This document shows positions 9,852 through 22,400 of a stretch of DNA of 64,000 nt, piece by piece. Each line of letters begins with the position of its first letter. Positions within the stretch are counted from its first letter, which is position 1. The DNA comes from Brachionus sp. 'Tiscar' (taxonomy: Eukaryota; Rotifera; Eurotatoria; Ploima; Brachionidae): NCBI GenBank assembly GCA_006352455.1, contig VANL01000074.1, positions 1-64,000 on the forward strand, written 5' to 3'. A program made the translations under genes and the position numbers. The notes under the pieces were generated by a model. That model did not search any database and was not told where the DNA came from. It saw only the letters and a list, made by a program, of their open reading frames with translations.

Positions 9852-12800
9852 ATGCGAATAGTCATTCTTCTTTTTGTCTCGATCATTATTTGCATCGAAA
9901 TTGGGTTATCTGAACAAAATGTTGATAATTTAAATATCAAAAAAGTCAAATTTGTAAATCAGAAAAGTTTCAACAAATATCCCCAAATTAGACACAGACT
10001 TTTGGTGAACAAAAACTCTAACAATTCGATTTCGAGTGTTAAAAGAAGAGACAGACAAAAAGTAATAAATTTGCCCAATCATTGGGACAAAAATCCATTC
10101 CTATTTCAAACATACAAGTAATATTTAATGATTTTTTAATAAGAACAAATTTTTTATTATTAAAATAGTGAGCCTGAACATTTTCATTTATTACCGCAAC
10201 TTAGCAATGGATTTATTGGAACTTTAGTCAAAAACGAGAGTATATATGCAAATGGTAGACCTTTTTTTTGTTAAATATTTTCTAAAAATTAAAATTGACT
10301 ATGACTTTATTTAGGACTTTATAATGGAGTGGGGGAAAGGTCTCATAGAGTCAGAATACCTTCAATGACAGCCGTAAAAGTTTATTTCTCAATTTACACT
10401 GACAATGAAATATCTACCTATCACTTTGACTGTCGAAAAGGTGCATTTAACTAATTTTAATTTAGAATAAAATAAAAAAATAATTTTTTTCTTAATTTTT
10501 AAGGGGTTTACATTATTGAAACCAAAAATAATGAAGCTGTTATTACCCAAAGATTCTACGTGCATCGTAGACTTAAGAATATTATCGTTAATGAAATTCG
10601 CATTGAGCTGCTTACTGCAACAGCGATTTCTATTGATACCGAAAATGTAACGATGCTTGAGCTGAACCATGAAATGACCAATTCACCTAACAATCTCAAT
10701 CGATATTCATACTATAATCAGATAGATAATCCAGAAAATATGACCTATGAGCATCGTGTCATAAAAGAACCAACAATGAGTCAGAGAGTAGAGATGAATG
10801 ATGGAATCTAGTAAATTTGAAATTTTTAATTTTGTTTTCATTTTTTAATTTTTTTTTAGCTATTTGCAAGCGACTATTCCACATACTGAGATTCCTAATA
10901 AACGACAAAAAGAAGTACATACATACTATACAAATATTCCAGCTAAATTTGTTATTTATCCTGATACAAGAGTGAAAACTTTGGTAATAAAAAAATTAAT
11001 TTAAAAAAATATTTATCTAGTTAAATTTAGCATTTTATTCAATCAATTGATTCAGATGGATTTCGAGCAAGAAATACCTATGAAGAAGCTTTAAGATTAA
11101 TTCAACAAGATCCTAATAGTTTATATGTATCGCATGTATCTGCTTGGGAAGATGTGTGGCAAAAAAGTGGATTTACTATGATAAATCAGGCCAGCTATTC
11201 TGATTCTAATCAAGAATCATTTAAATTAGCTCAAAGACTTTATTCAAGCTTTTATAATTTATATTCGTCATTACCATATAGTTTTGATAATCAATTTTAT
11301 GGCGTATCTCCGGGTAAGTTAAACAAAAATTCATAAATAAGCATTGGGCACAGTCAGTGGCGGCCAAAATATATTTTTCTCAATTTCAAATTTGAAATTT
11401 TTAAAGTTTATTTTGAAACACCGCGGTCAAAACGGTCAACACCAACTGTTACTGTTGGCGGTCCAGTGGTCTCAACTGACTGTGTTTCCAATAATATTTT
11501 AAATCTAATAAAAAAATCAGAATTTAATTTGTTTGATATTTCTTGACTTAATTTTTTTATTTTCATAACATTTTGATATGATTAATTAAAATAATTAAAT
11601 TTGAATGCAAACTTAAAAAAAAAATTGTGTGAAAATATTTTTAAATTTCAAGCCAACATACTTCATAAGATTAAAGCTATTTAATATGTAATGGACATGG
11701 ACTTTACATGGATAGACAATGAGAATAGCTATTTCATCAATAGAGTCAGAGAAAAGGCTCTGGTTTTGGGTATGAGTATGTTGTAGATTAGAGAATTATT
11801 AATAAAAATTATTACCTTATTTCCTCAAATAGAAGTAAACACAAATAGAAGAAACTTGCTGCAATTTTAATCTTTATTTAAGTTATTTTTTTTAAAAAAA
11901 AACGTGTCTCATTTAACACTCAAAACCCGGAGGGGTTTTTTGGACCCCTTGTGTTAACTTTTCTTTTCAATTTTTATTCCATTAAAATAAGCATATTTTG
12001 AAATAAAATTAAATTAATTTTAATGTTTTTTTATTTTAGATATCAGATTTCAAAAAAAGTTTAAATAAATGATTATATTTATTTAACCAAATACAAATAA
12101 GAGATATAGCATAAAGCTCCGAAAAAACTCATCCGGTGTTTGAGTGTTAAAGGAAAATTTACGAGTCATGTCCCATGTTAAACATGCATTTTCTTGTTTT
12201 TAATAGAAGAAATAAATAGCGATAAATTTCTTTTAATTGAGTCACATTTTTTGAGTCCAAATTTTTCGAATAGAAGAAATCCTTCGATGACCGAACTTTT
12301 TTATATTTGATGAAATACGATAATTAAAATTTCTTTTAAATGAGGCCCACATTTTTTGTAAAAAAAAACTCAAATAAAGAGTGATTTTTGACTGAAATGG
12401 TAGCAAGTTTCTTCTATTTGAGGAAATACGTTAATTCAAAATGCCAATTACAATCTCATTGTCTATCCTACGTTTAATAGCTAATTCAGGAATTTTTAGA
12501 AACTTTTTATGGTACAATCAATTAGCTCTTTTTTTTCCATATCTCTGCAAATTTCATTGTTATATACCTTTTTTTAAGCAATTTTTTATTTATTAATAAA
12601 ATTAATATTAATATAATATACAGTGGTTGACATAGGGTTCTATGGTAAATTTTCGTAAAAATGGTAATTTTATTATTTTTTACGATTTTTGTTGACTTTA
12701 AAAAATTTTAAAAATTTGATATAAATTTATCAATATTTTTTTGTTTTGAAAATAATAGTTAATTTATTTTCATAAAAATCTTAATTTTAATTATTTAAAA

Positions 12801-15245
12801 TTTTTATTAAATTAAATAAATGAAGTGTTAATCAGTAGAGAATGATAAGGGCACTAGTCTGTTGATTAACCTTGAATTTGAAAACAAGAATTGCAAAAAA
12901 TGGTAAATTAACTAAATTTTACGTAAATTCAAACTATGTCGCTAAACCATTGATCCTTATGTCAAATCATCACTGTAACTATTTTTATATAATTATATGA
13001 TGTAAATATTTAAATAATTTTATAAAATTTTTTACAAAGAATGTTCAAAAATTTAAATATAATTTGCACTTAGCAATTAAAGTTATTTTAATATTCATAA
13101 ATTTGAATTTAATTTTAATATTTCTTATCTCTTTCTTTAAAAAGTTACTGAAAATTTTCCTTTTTTGCAATTAAGTCTTAAATTTTAAGGCTAATTCATA
13201 CAATAATTAACTTTGAACACTTTAATTATCGCAAAATAATCTCTTAGATAGTTTAATTGCTGCCTCTTTTAAAAAAAATAGTCAAAGAGACAATTATTTT
13301 TAAATTTTGATATAAAAACATTTGAAAAATTTTATTAGTTAGATTTAAAACTAAGTATTTGATTTAATAGATTTTTTTAAGCTGGTTTGGCCTATGGTGG
13401 TCTAAAAAGAGAATTTTTCAACAATTCTCCAAATACCCAATCTTCGTTTAATAGACAAGTATCCGAAGGATACGGTGGCCACATAACATACACCCAAGAT
13501 TTATGGATACTTCCAGTCATTTCTTTTTTCAATCAAGATATGGCCAAGAATATACTAAACTCGAGGCTTAGACGTGGCTTGAACACAGATCATGTGAGTG
13601 TATATCAACAAGCAAGAAACAATGCAGATCAAGAAGGATATCAAGGTTTAAGATATGCATGGGAACAAGGTGACTATGGTATTGACGTAAGTTCAACTGA
13701 AGATGAGCGAAAGAATAAAATTCACACCAGTGCCGATATTAGTTTTGGTATTCGTAGTTATCTTAGAGCCACACATAATAGAGAATATGTTTTGCAATCT
13801 TTGTCTAGCGATTCTCAAGTAAGAGGTGAAGATTTTATTAATCAAATTGCACAATACTGGAATAGTAGATTTCAATTAGACTCAGTTAGTAATCTTTATG
13901 AGATAAAAGGTTAACTATTCAATAAAATAAAGGCAAAATTTAATTAAATAGTTTTTAAGGTGTTTCTTTTGGAGAAAAATCTCAAAGCCGTTTAGTAGAT
14001 AATGACATCTTTACTAATTACATTGCTGCTTTGTCTCTCGATACCTATAAATACATACTCCGCATCACTGATAGGTTACTAATTAATTAATTAAGAATTT
14101 AATAAAATTTTTCAAATTTTTTTTTGTTTTATTTTAGAGATCCTTATGATTCACGAAATGTTCAAATTGTGCGAGATTATGATGAAAAAATAAATCGAGT
14201 TAAACTTCCATATGACAATTTGAGACAACTTTATCTGGAATATGACAATTTTAACTCTCAGCAAAATGGAGAAACATGGGCGCCATATTTGAATTATCCA
14301 CTAGGTAAAAGGTTGACCTATGCTGAAAAAAAAATTCTATACGACTCATATTCTTCGGTAGTATTTTTAATTAAATTACGACAAAAAATAATTATTTCTT
14401 TTCAAACAAAAAATAGCAATTACAAACTGATGGAAAAAGCCTGTTGGCTTACTCGTCATTTTTGGTAGGATATTCGGAGCTAAATGAAGACAATAAAGCC
14501 CGTGACTATTTAAACCGAATATCGACTCATTTTAGCGAGCCTTTTATGGTAAATTGATGAAAATTATTTCTTTAAAAAGCTAAATTATTTTTAATTTTAG
14601 ATTATGAGCGAATATCCCAATTCTAATTCTGTTCTTAATTCGCAAAATACTTTCAATTATTTGCCAGGATATGCGGCATTTGTGTCAGGCTTCATAGCCG
14701 GATTTTGCGGAGTTAGATACCAGGATTTTCAATTAGATTTAGTTTATCCATCAGAAAATTTTGCCCAATATCAAACTCAAGTATCATCATCGCAATTTCC
14801 AGTATTCAAACAGCCAGCTTTGAATACGGAAAATTGGAATATAACTGGACTAATGTTTCGAGGCAATCGTTTGGATATAATTTATGATCTAAGATCAAAG
14901 TCTGTGGAAATACGCAATAGAAGAGCCACTGATCAGTCGGGTCAAGTTGACGACATGCTTGAGGTTATCATTTATGAAGGAACACAAATAATTGTCAAGC
15001 CTTTGAGAACTGGCGACACAGTAACAATCAGCCTTAGCACTGAACTTTGGTCATATGCTCCGAAGAGAAGTCGACTGCAAAGAAATCACTATTCAGATAA
15101 TATGCACGTTTTGGCAACTGTCTATCCAATTCAGTATAATAATCAAATTTTAAAAGCGTCTAATACGGGAAAAATTCTCAAATATAACTTAATTTCTTTC
15201 TTTTTGGTGGCATTTGTATTTTTTTTTCGGCAACTCGTTGAATAA
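9852..15245 (+). CDS. PGGHG: GH65 family protein, PGGHG (collagen glucosidase)-like
   Basis: Eleven exons (9852-10117, 10169-10254, 10315-10440, 10504-10810, 10860-10983, 11031-11313, 13382-13909, 13960-14074, 14138-14357, 14417-14548, 14601-15245) give 943 residues against about 737 in mammals. A signal peptide lies at residues 1-20. 'LPQLSNGFIGT', 'YNGVGERSHRVRIPS', 'SPAGLAYGG', 'EGYGGHITYTQDLWILP' and 'YSSFLVGYSEL' follow the order of protein-glucosylgalactosylhydroxylysine glucosidase, which trims the disaccharide from collagen hydroxylysine. The usual WDQDTWM is here YTQDLWI and the usual PDEYH is FGEKS, so catalytic residues may be altered. The last 22 residues are hydrophobic, like a GPI signal or membrane anchor. 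It could be a non-catalytic paralogue. Family assignment is strong; activity is uncertain. Confidence 0.85.
11705..12475. mobile_element. Inverted-repeat element in a GH65 intron, host of a nested MITE
   Basis: The left end GGATAGACAATGAGA is matched in inverse at the right (TCTCATTGTCTATCC). The arms continue with 'TTTCCTCAAATAGAAG' and its complement near 12410-12430. The interior also holds several AATAGAAGAAA repeats. The arms are interrupted by a separate element at 11914-12149. The same terminal sequence 'ATAGACAAT' recurs at 56345-56765. No coding capacity. Confidence 0.65.
11914..12149. mobile_element. TA-flanked MITE, family 2 copy 1 (nested)
   Basis: Termini ACACTCAAAACCCGG and CCGGTGTTTGAGTGT are imperfect inverted repeats flanked by TA on each side. 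TA is the target duplication typical of Tc1/mariner-type elements. A second copy is at 53207-53438. It lies inside the arm of the element at 11705-12475, so it is the younger insertion. Confidence 0.75.
12621..12952. mobile_element. Old hAT-like MITE
   Basis: The left end CAGTGGTTGACATAGGGTT is matched by an inverted right end ACTATGTCGCTAAACCATTG. Repeated TGGTAAATTNNCGTAAA blocks lie near both ends. The flanking 8 bases do not match, so the insertion is old or the boundary is off by a little. Confidence 0.5.
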
Positions 15246-15624
15246 ATTTTTAAATTTTTTTAAGAATTTTTATTTTCAATTTAAAAAAAAATATTAAACA
15301 ACGAGTTGTTTTTTAATTAAATTTTAATAAAATTTTTTTAAATAAATTTTTTTTTTTATATTTTTTTGATTAATAGTTATCCATAAATTGAATGTGTTTC
15401 ATTAATAGAATAAAATAATTTTAAAATTTTCTAAAAATACCAAGCTAACAATAATAAGCAATTAAACTAGTTGTTTGCATTTGATGGATGAAACGATATC
15501 AATTGAAGACAAGGATTTTAAAAATTAGAATTAAATATTCAAAATCTATGAGTTGATTGTTATTTTTTTATATTTAAGTTAATAATCCAATTATTAAAAT
15601 AAAAAGTCGGTTTTAAAGTTAAAA
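15246..15624. other. Spacer between convergent genes
   Basis: 3' untranslated sequence of the GH65 gene and of UQCRB, which face each other tail to tail. Nothing else is visible. Confidence 0.4.
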
Positions 15625-16108
15625 TCATTGTAATCTACCGGCATTCCAGTCGTCTCTTTCATTTTGTTCATTAACAACCTGCTCAATAAAGGGTTTTAAA
15701 TATGAAACATCCTAAAACATAGATTAAAAATTAATTTAATTTATAGAAGCTTATTAGCTTACTTGTTCTGGCTTTGTCCACTCAGCCTCTGGCAAAACGG
15801 ATTTGCCAGAGCTTAAATTGATTGCTCTTGCCAGTCTGTATTGTCTTTCTTGAAAAACATCGCCTGGCAAGCGCCTCAAAGCTTCTCTGACTGTGTCGTT
15901 CTCTTTGATAAGATCATCCGACAATAGACCATATTTTAAGTATTTTGATAATGGGAACAATGCTTTGTTCATACCTTGACTCGCAGTTCCTATAAAAAAT
16001 TTTTCGTCAATAAAAGACTTTTTTTAATGAATATTTTAAATAACCTTTAATTACACCAGTTTCTGCTAATTTTCTGGCAAATGCAAGGGTAGCTTTCAAT
16101 TGAGCCAT
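15625..16108 (-). CDS. UQCRB: Cytochrome bc1 complex subunit 7 (UQCRB/QCR7)
   Basis: Three exons on the reverse strand (16108-16045, 15989-15763, 15711-15625) encode 125 residues, close to the 111 to 130 usual for the family. The core 'YGLLSDDLIKEN', 'VREALRRLP', 'ERQYRLARAINLS' and 'VLPEAEWTKPEQ' matches the conserved layout of mammalian UQCRB (GLMRDDTIYED, VKEAIRRLP, RMFRIKRALDL, LPKEQWTKYEE). It is a matrix-side, non-catalytic subunit of respiratory complex III needed for assembly around cytochrome b. The N-terminal extension is rich in Ala and Lys, compatible with import. The start ATG follows an AAAAA context with no ATG upstream in the exon. Its 5' end faces ODAD3 across a 1.1 kb spacer. 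Confidence 0.92.
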
Positions 16109-17235
16109 TTTTTGGTTCTAAATAGATAAACAGTGATTAATATTTCAGTCAAATTTGAATCAAAAACAGATATGCAAAAACATTTTGGTAATATTTTTTC
16201 ATATATAAATTTTGAATAAGCAAGATTTTAGCTATAAAGATGCATGACGCGATATCGAGTTGTGTAGAGTTTTTCATTTTGCAATACTTTCTAACCTTTT
16301 CATCGTGAAAATAGTCTTGTTTCTAAATTGTCTTATTGGCATGTTAAATTGAAAATTTATTTATTTCTAAAATTCTGAAGAAAAATAATAAAAAAATAAC
16401 AATTTTCATTTTAAGTTCGCAGGCAGCCAACTCAAAATTTTTGCCTTGGCTAACATGAACTGTAAAAATCTAATAATTTAAAGTACAATAAAAGATGAAT
16501 GGTAAGATGGAGAAATTTTTATTTTTCTTAATTTATTAAACAATTAAATTAAATTATCAAAAGTAATAGAGTAAATCAATAATTAAAAATAGAGTCCTAG
16601 GATTTTAAAATTTAAAAAATTTGATCATGAGATATTTTTTGATTTAATACTGTAAAAATATATTGTTTATCTTACTTTAATCAAAATGTTGATTTTTGAA
16701 AATTTTAAGAATAAGCTATCAAATAGATTTTTGAATGTATTTTTGAATATAAGATCAAAATTTATATTAAAAAGTAATTGTTAAAATTAAAATTAAAATT
16801 TTAAAATCAATAAAACAAAATCGAAACATCTTAATTATTATTTATTTGTATCTTTTGAAATTTAAAAAATTATTTTTTATTACTTGAAAAATAGGCAAAT
16901 TTGGATGTAAAAGTAAACCGATCTAATATTCTTTAAAATCTTTCAGTATAAAAGTCAAGTAAAAAATTTAAAAAATTGAATTAAATTTTTTTTATATTTT
17001 CTAAAAATTATAAAATTTAATTTTATAAAAAAAAATTTCGAAAATTTATCATTTTTTCTTAAGTTTTTTCTCTTTAAACTAGGTTCTTAGTTACCAGAAA
17101 GGAGTTTGTTTCTATGACAATAAAAGTAAAATTATTACTAAACACATAAAACGATTTATTTTCTTAAAATTATAATAAATCTAAAGCTAAGTCTGAATAT
17201 AAAAATTATTTTCTATAGATAATATTTGAAGGAAT
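16109..17235. other. Divergent promoter region between UQCRB and ODAD3
   Basis: AT-rich with no recognisable motif or repeat. It separates two genes transcribed away from each other. Confidence 0.4.
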
Positions 17236-19481
17236 ATGGAAAAAATATCCATTGGTGAAAAAATCGAAGAGCTAAAGCAAAAATTAGCTCTTTTGGGTAA
17301 TTTTCAAATTTTAATAGAAATTTTCCTAAACTAAATCTTTAATGCAGATGGTGATAGAAAAGCATTTACTGAAAATGCTGAATGGACTAAGCGCAAAAAT
17401 CACGAGAAAATTGAACAGCTTAGAAAAGATAACAAAGAATTAAGACACAAATTGAAAGATTTGATTGAGGTAAAAAACAATTATAATAAAATCAAATTGA
17501 TCATATGAACTTTGGTGATTAAGGGCGATGAAAAAGTTCTCAACAAAGCCTTTAGCGGTCGGCATTCGGAAAGGGTGGCATTAAAGAACAAAACTGGCGA
17601 TGTATTTTCTTTTTTCTTTCTATCAACACATACTTAAATATTGGTTTAGACTGCTATCACAATTGTGGACCAAAAACACAGTGACCATATCAAGAGATTG
17701 AATGCAATTAAGCATGAAAATGCAACAAAACTCAAACAAATGGAAGAATTACAAACTAGATACAATCAAATGGTTAAAGACGCTGATGAAGCTGTTAAAA
17801 CTGACGCAGGAGAATCCGAAACAGCCATGGTAATAAATCCGCATCCAATTAGAAATATATTAATTTATGTTTTTTCAGAGACTTAGACTCTTGGAAAATA
17901 GATTAAATAAGGCAGAATTGAAATGCAATGAGGCTCTAACAATACAGCGAACTTACAATCAAATAAAGGCTCATTTATTACAAGTAAAACTTAAAAAAAA
18001 AATAAAATGTAATTTATTTATAGAAATTTTCGCTCACAGGAGAGCTTGACTTACAGCAACAGATTGGACGATCTTGAAAAACAAATTGAAAAATCAAATG
18101 ATGAGTTTAAAAAATTGAGAGTAATCAACAAAGATGCATCTTTCGCTAAAGAAAACGCTTCGAATGAATTTTCAAAATTCGAGCAAAAAGTTTACAAGTA
18201 ATTTTAGATTGATATTAAGAAAAAAATTTTATAAATTTTAATAATAATAAAAAATTAATAAGGGAACGAAAAGAACGGGAGGTTTTTTTAGAAAGCAAGA
18301 AAAAAGAAGCTGAACAAAAGAAGTTACAAGCCGAACGAATTGATCGTCGATTGGTAAACGCTCAATTATTTTCTTTCCTATAATTAAGTATATGTTGTAT
18401 ATTTTATTAGCAGCAAAGACCATCAACACCGCCCGAGGATATTACTAAAGAAATGACCGAAGCAGAACGTGAAAAAATAAGCTCATTTGAAGAAGCTTTC
18501 GAAAAGATTAAAGAAGAGACCGGAGTTAATTCAATGGCTGTAAGACAATAATTAGAATAACAATGTATTGAATTGAAAATTAATTTTAAAATATATTAGG
18601 AAGTTGTGGAGAGATATAAAGGCCAAGGCGGGAAAAAAATTCGCTTAGAAGCTGATAAAGCAGATGCATTGGAAAAAATAGCCAAATTAAAAGACGAAAA
18701 AGAGAATCTGGTTAAAAAATTTGAAGAAATGAAATATTCTGGAGAGCAAAAAATGTCTGAGTATGAATCCATTTTTATTTTTGTTTTCAATAATAAAATG
18801 AATCCTTTACTTTTGTTTACTATTTTAAAATTTCAACAACAAAAAAAAACTCAAATTTTTATTTAACTTTTTTATTTTAAAAATTTTTATCGACTAGGGG
18901 ACAAAGAACCATTGAAGAGCAAGAAGATAAATTACAGAACGAAGAGCAGCATAGAGATACAGCCAGAGTGAAGATGGAACAAACTAGACGTCTCTTGGTT
19001 CAAGTTAAATCTGATATAGAGCATTTGGCAAATAAAGTTCATCATTTAAAAGCGGTAATAATTTTAAAACAAAAATATTAATGTTTTAATTAATTGATTA
19101 ATTAAGACCAAAAGTCATGTTGCTTCAACTGTGATTTCTCCAAAATCAGATGAATTCGTTTTAGATTTGCTTAGTGTAACTGAAGAAAAATTGATTAAGT
19201 TATATGAAGATTTGGAAGCTCAAGGAATGAACGAGACAAAACAACAGATGAAAGAGGAAGGTTTCTATTTTGCTAATGCTCTTGAAGCCAAGCTACCACC
19301 ACATAATACAAGAATTAGTTTTCCAAATAAAACTGGCGATCGTGGATTCGATGACGAAGATGGAAGTGGTGACGAGGGAACTGAAGACTTCCGTGGATAC
19401 AGAGAACAAATTAAGCAAGCCTCTAAGCAAATTGTGGACTCTAAGACTAAGCGTAATCAAATTAAAAAAAATAAAAAATAG
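17236..19481 (+). CDS. ODAD3: Outer dynein arm docking complex subunit 3 (CCDC151)
   Basis: Eleven exons (17236-17296, 17348-17469, 17524-17601, 17650-17829, 17879-17983, 18040-18197, 18263-18353, 18411-18539, 18600-18760, 18898-19054, 19107-19481) sum to 538 residues; human is 595. The protein is almost wholly coiled coil. Family landmarks appear in order: 'KIEELKQKLALLDGDRKAF' near the start, then 'GDEKV', 'LENRLNKAELKCNEA', 'ESLTYSNRLDDLE', 'ERKEREVFLESKKKE', 'LEAKLPPHNTRISFP' and an acidic 'DDEDGSGDEGTED' near the C-terminus. ODAD3 anchors outer dynein arms to doublet microtubules in motile cilia. It is required for ciliary beating, so it indicates a ciliated animal. No lesion is seen. 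The C-terminal basic tail is as expected. Confidence 0.92.
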
Positions 19482-22400
19482 AACATATTCAATTGTTCTA
19501 ATAGTTTATCTAAATTAAAGTGATCGCTTTTTACTTTAATTTATTTTTTCAAATATATATTTTTATCTAAAAAATTATCTAAATAAATTTTAATAATTAA
19601 AGCAGCTTTTTTACTTGAAAAAAATTAATCAATAAATTCGAATGAATATTTTGATTAAATTTTAGTATAAATTTTTCTTAAAACATAATAATTTTACTTT
19701 TTTATGTTTTTAGATTTTAAATAAATAAATCATTGTTTCAAACTTGAAATATTTTTTTTAATAATTAAGTCTATAATTATTCATTTAAATTTTCTTATTG
19801 TCTCGTTTTTTTTATGGCTTTTATAAATTTGAAAATTTAATAGAAAATTTCAAAAATGCTTATTATTTTATTGTTTATTAAATAAAAACATGAAATGAAA
19901 AATCTAAAAAATTAATTAAATTCAAATTACCATCTATTTTTTTCTTGTTTTTAAGTAAATTTGGAATCTACCAAAAACATAAGCTAAATTAATTGTTTGA
20001 TTACAATAAAATTAATTTTTTAGATAGAAAATCTTATTCACTCTTACCAATTTGTTCTTTTTTAAAATTATTTATTTAAAGAATAAAAATCTGATTTTAA
20101 AATAAAATATTTTCACGTAACTTTTCAACATAAACACTCTTGCTCAAAACTTTTAATAAAACAATATCTATTTTGATTTATTTTCTAGTAAACCATTAGT
20201 AAGCTGAAAATAATGAAATTTAAACATAGAAAGCTTTAAATTATAAAATGACTGAATAGAATAGGATTTTTTACGCATTTTTGTCCAATAATTTAACATA
20301 ATTTACAAATAAATTAATTTAATTGGTTTTTTGATAAAGATTTTATTGTTTTTTGATAAAGTTGCTCAAATTTCTTTAATTTATAATGTAAAATTAAAAA
20401 AAAAAGTGATCCTGGATAATTTTTAAACTTTAATCTACTCTATTTTAATTTTTAAATCAAATAGAAAATAATTACAAAAAACAAAACAAGCTTTAAGTAC
20501 AAATTGATCTAGAAATTCACGAAAATTACCTTCAGATATAATTTTTATCAATGTCAAAAAGATGTTAAAAATGAACTTTTTAGTACTTGTTAAATAGAAA
20601 AAAAATATTTTATTAGATACTTTTTTATCTACCATAGTGAAATTATAGTATATAGTATAAAGTTTTAATTTTTTATCCTTACTGATTTTTTGTTTTCTTT
20701 GTAACTATGAGCATTTTAGGCGCTCTAGTAGTTAGCCCAACGCACTTGCAGAAAAGCTATGGTATTAATGATTTTTCTCATCCGCAAGCACTTTTATTTC
20801 CTATTCTTTCGATTTCCTACTAGAAGATTCGAACCTGTCATCTTTTGCTATCCTTGTTACAGCTGCTGATCGAGACACTTCACCATCTTTTTACACTATA
20901 TGCTTGAGAAGACTTCTATGTATTCACTGGCCTCATACCTGAAAAAAAAATATTTAGTTGAAAAAGACTGAAAATTAAGTTCGATATTAGAATTCTTTGA
21001 ATTTTATTTTTTTTCTCTATATTTCACTATAGTTAAAAATAAAGTGTCTAAACTCATTAACTGTTTATCCTATTGTATTACAACCAAAGAACCAGCTTAA
21101 ATTTTCTCTTTGAAATAAAACACATTTTATTTATGTAGACTTTTATTTATATTTTCACACTAGTTACACGTATAATAAATCTAAACTAAAATAAAATCCC
21201 ACTATCTGGGTGGTATAGGAAATGAGCAACTCTCCATTCTCCGCTAAGATAGAAAAAAAACAATTATTACTAATAATCTAGTATAAAACAAGTTGCATCT
21301 CTTTCAACTGCCTCTCAACTATTTCATCTTTGTGATCTTTGTTCTTCATTTATTGCTTTTTCAAGGTATTAATAATATAATATCTGAAATATTTCATTTA
21401 TTAGGAACATGGTGACACATTAAATTGACTAAACTAAACTGTATGTATTAAGGATTTGGTATGATGAGCTTTAAAGATTGTATTGGAAGTGTTCTCTATT
21501 TTAAAATATATCTGATCGAAAATTAATTTATTTATAAATTCGAGGAGAACATCAGGCTGCTCAGAATTAATAAGTCCTTCTTTTTGTGTCCAGCGTTAGT
21601 AAATAAAATGAGTTTATAGTTTTTAGTTAATTAATTTTTGGAAATCCTGAAGTGAACCTTGCATTTAAAGTATCATTTATTGAGTTAAATTCATCCAGGT
21701 CTGATCTTAATTGTTGGTGGTTTGATTTTTTAATGAAAAATTTATAGACCAAAAATTTAGAGGGTGTTTCTATTGAGTCCAATTTGAACTGCTTATGCTC
21801 AAAAATATAAAAGATTAATTTAGATTCTAGATTTATCATTATTATCAAAAAAAATTAGCTTTGTGCAGCGAACAGTTGAATAATCAGACTGGCACTAAAT
21901 TTAAATTTAAATTTTTAATAAAAAATTTTGTTCATATGATCTTTGGCGATAAATTTCTCAACATTCTTCGCCAAAAATTAATATTCATAATTTTAGCAGT
22001 CGGAATTCTAAAAACCTTTGAATAATCAGTCTAATTAAGTAATAAATTCTTCAAACTATATTTTAACTTTAAACATGATAAATTAAGCAGAAAAATACAC
22101 ACGTTTCATCCATCAATGCGAGTGAGAAATTCACAAAAATCCCATTTTGTTGAATTTACTACATTAACTAATAAAAACACAATCGCGCGCTCTAATCAAT
22201 AAAATTCAGCTCAATTAACCTCTATTTGATCATAGCCTTTCCATTTTTTGCCTTTACACCTTGTAAAAAATTCAAAATTAAATTTTTAATAAAAAAAAAA
22301 TATGAGAAGAAAATAGCAATTCTGAATCAGATCAAATAAATTCAAATTAATCAAAAGTGGTTTATTAACACTAAATTAGATATCAAACGCCGAAACTAAG

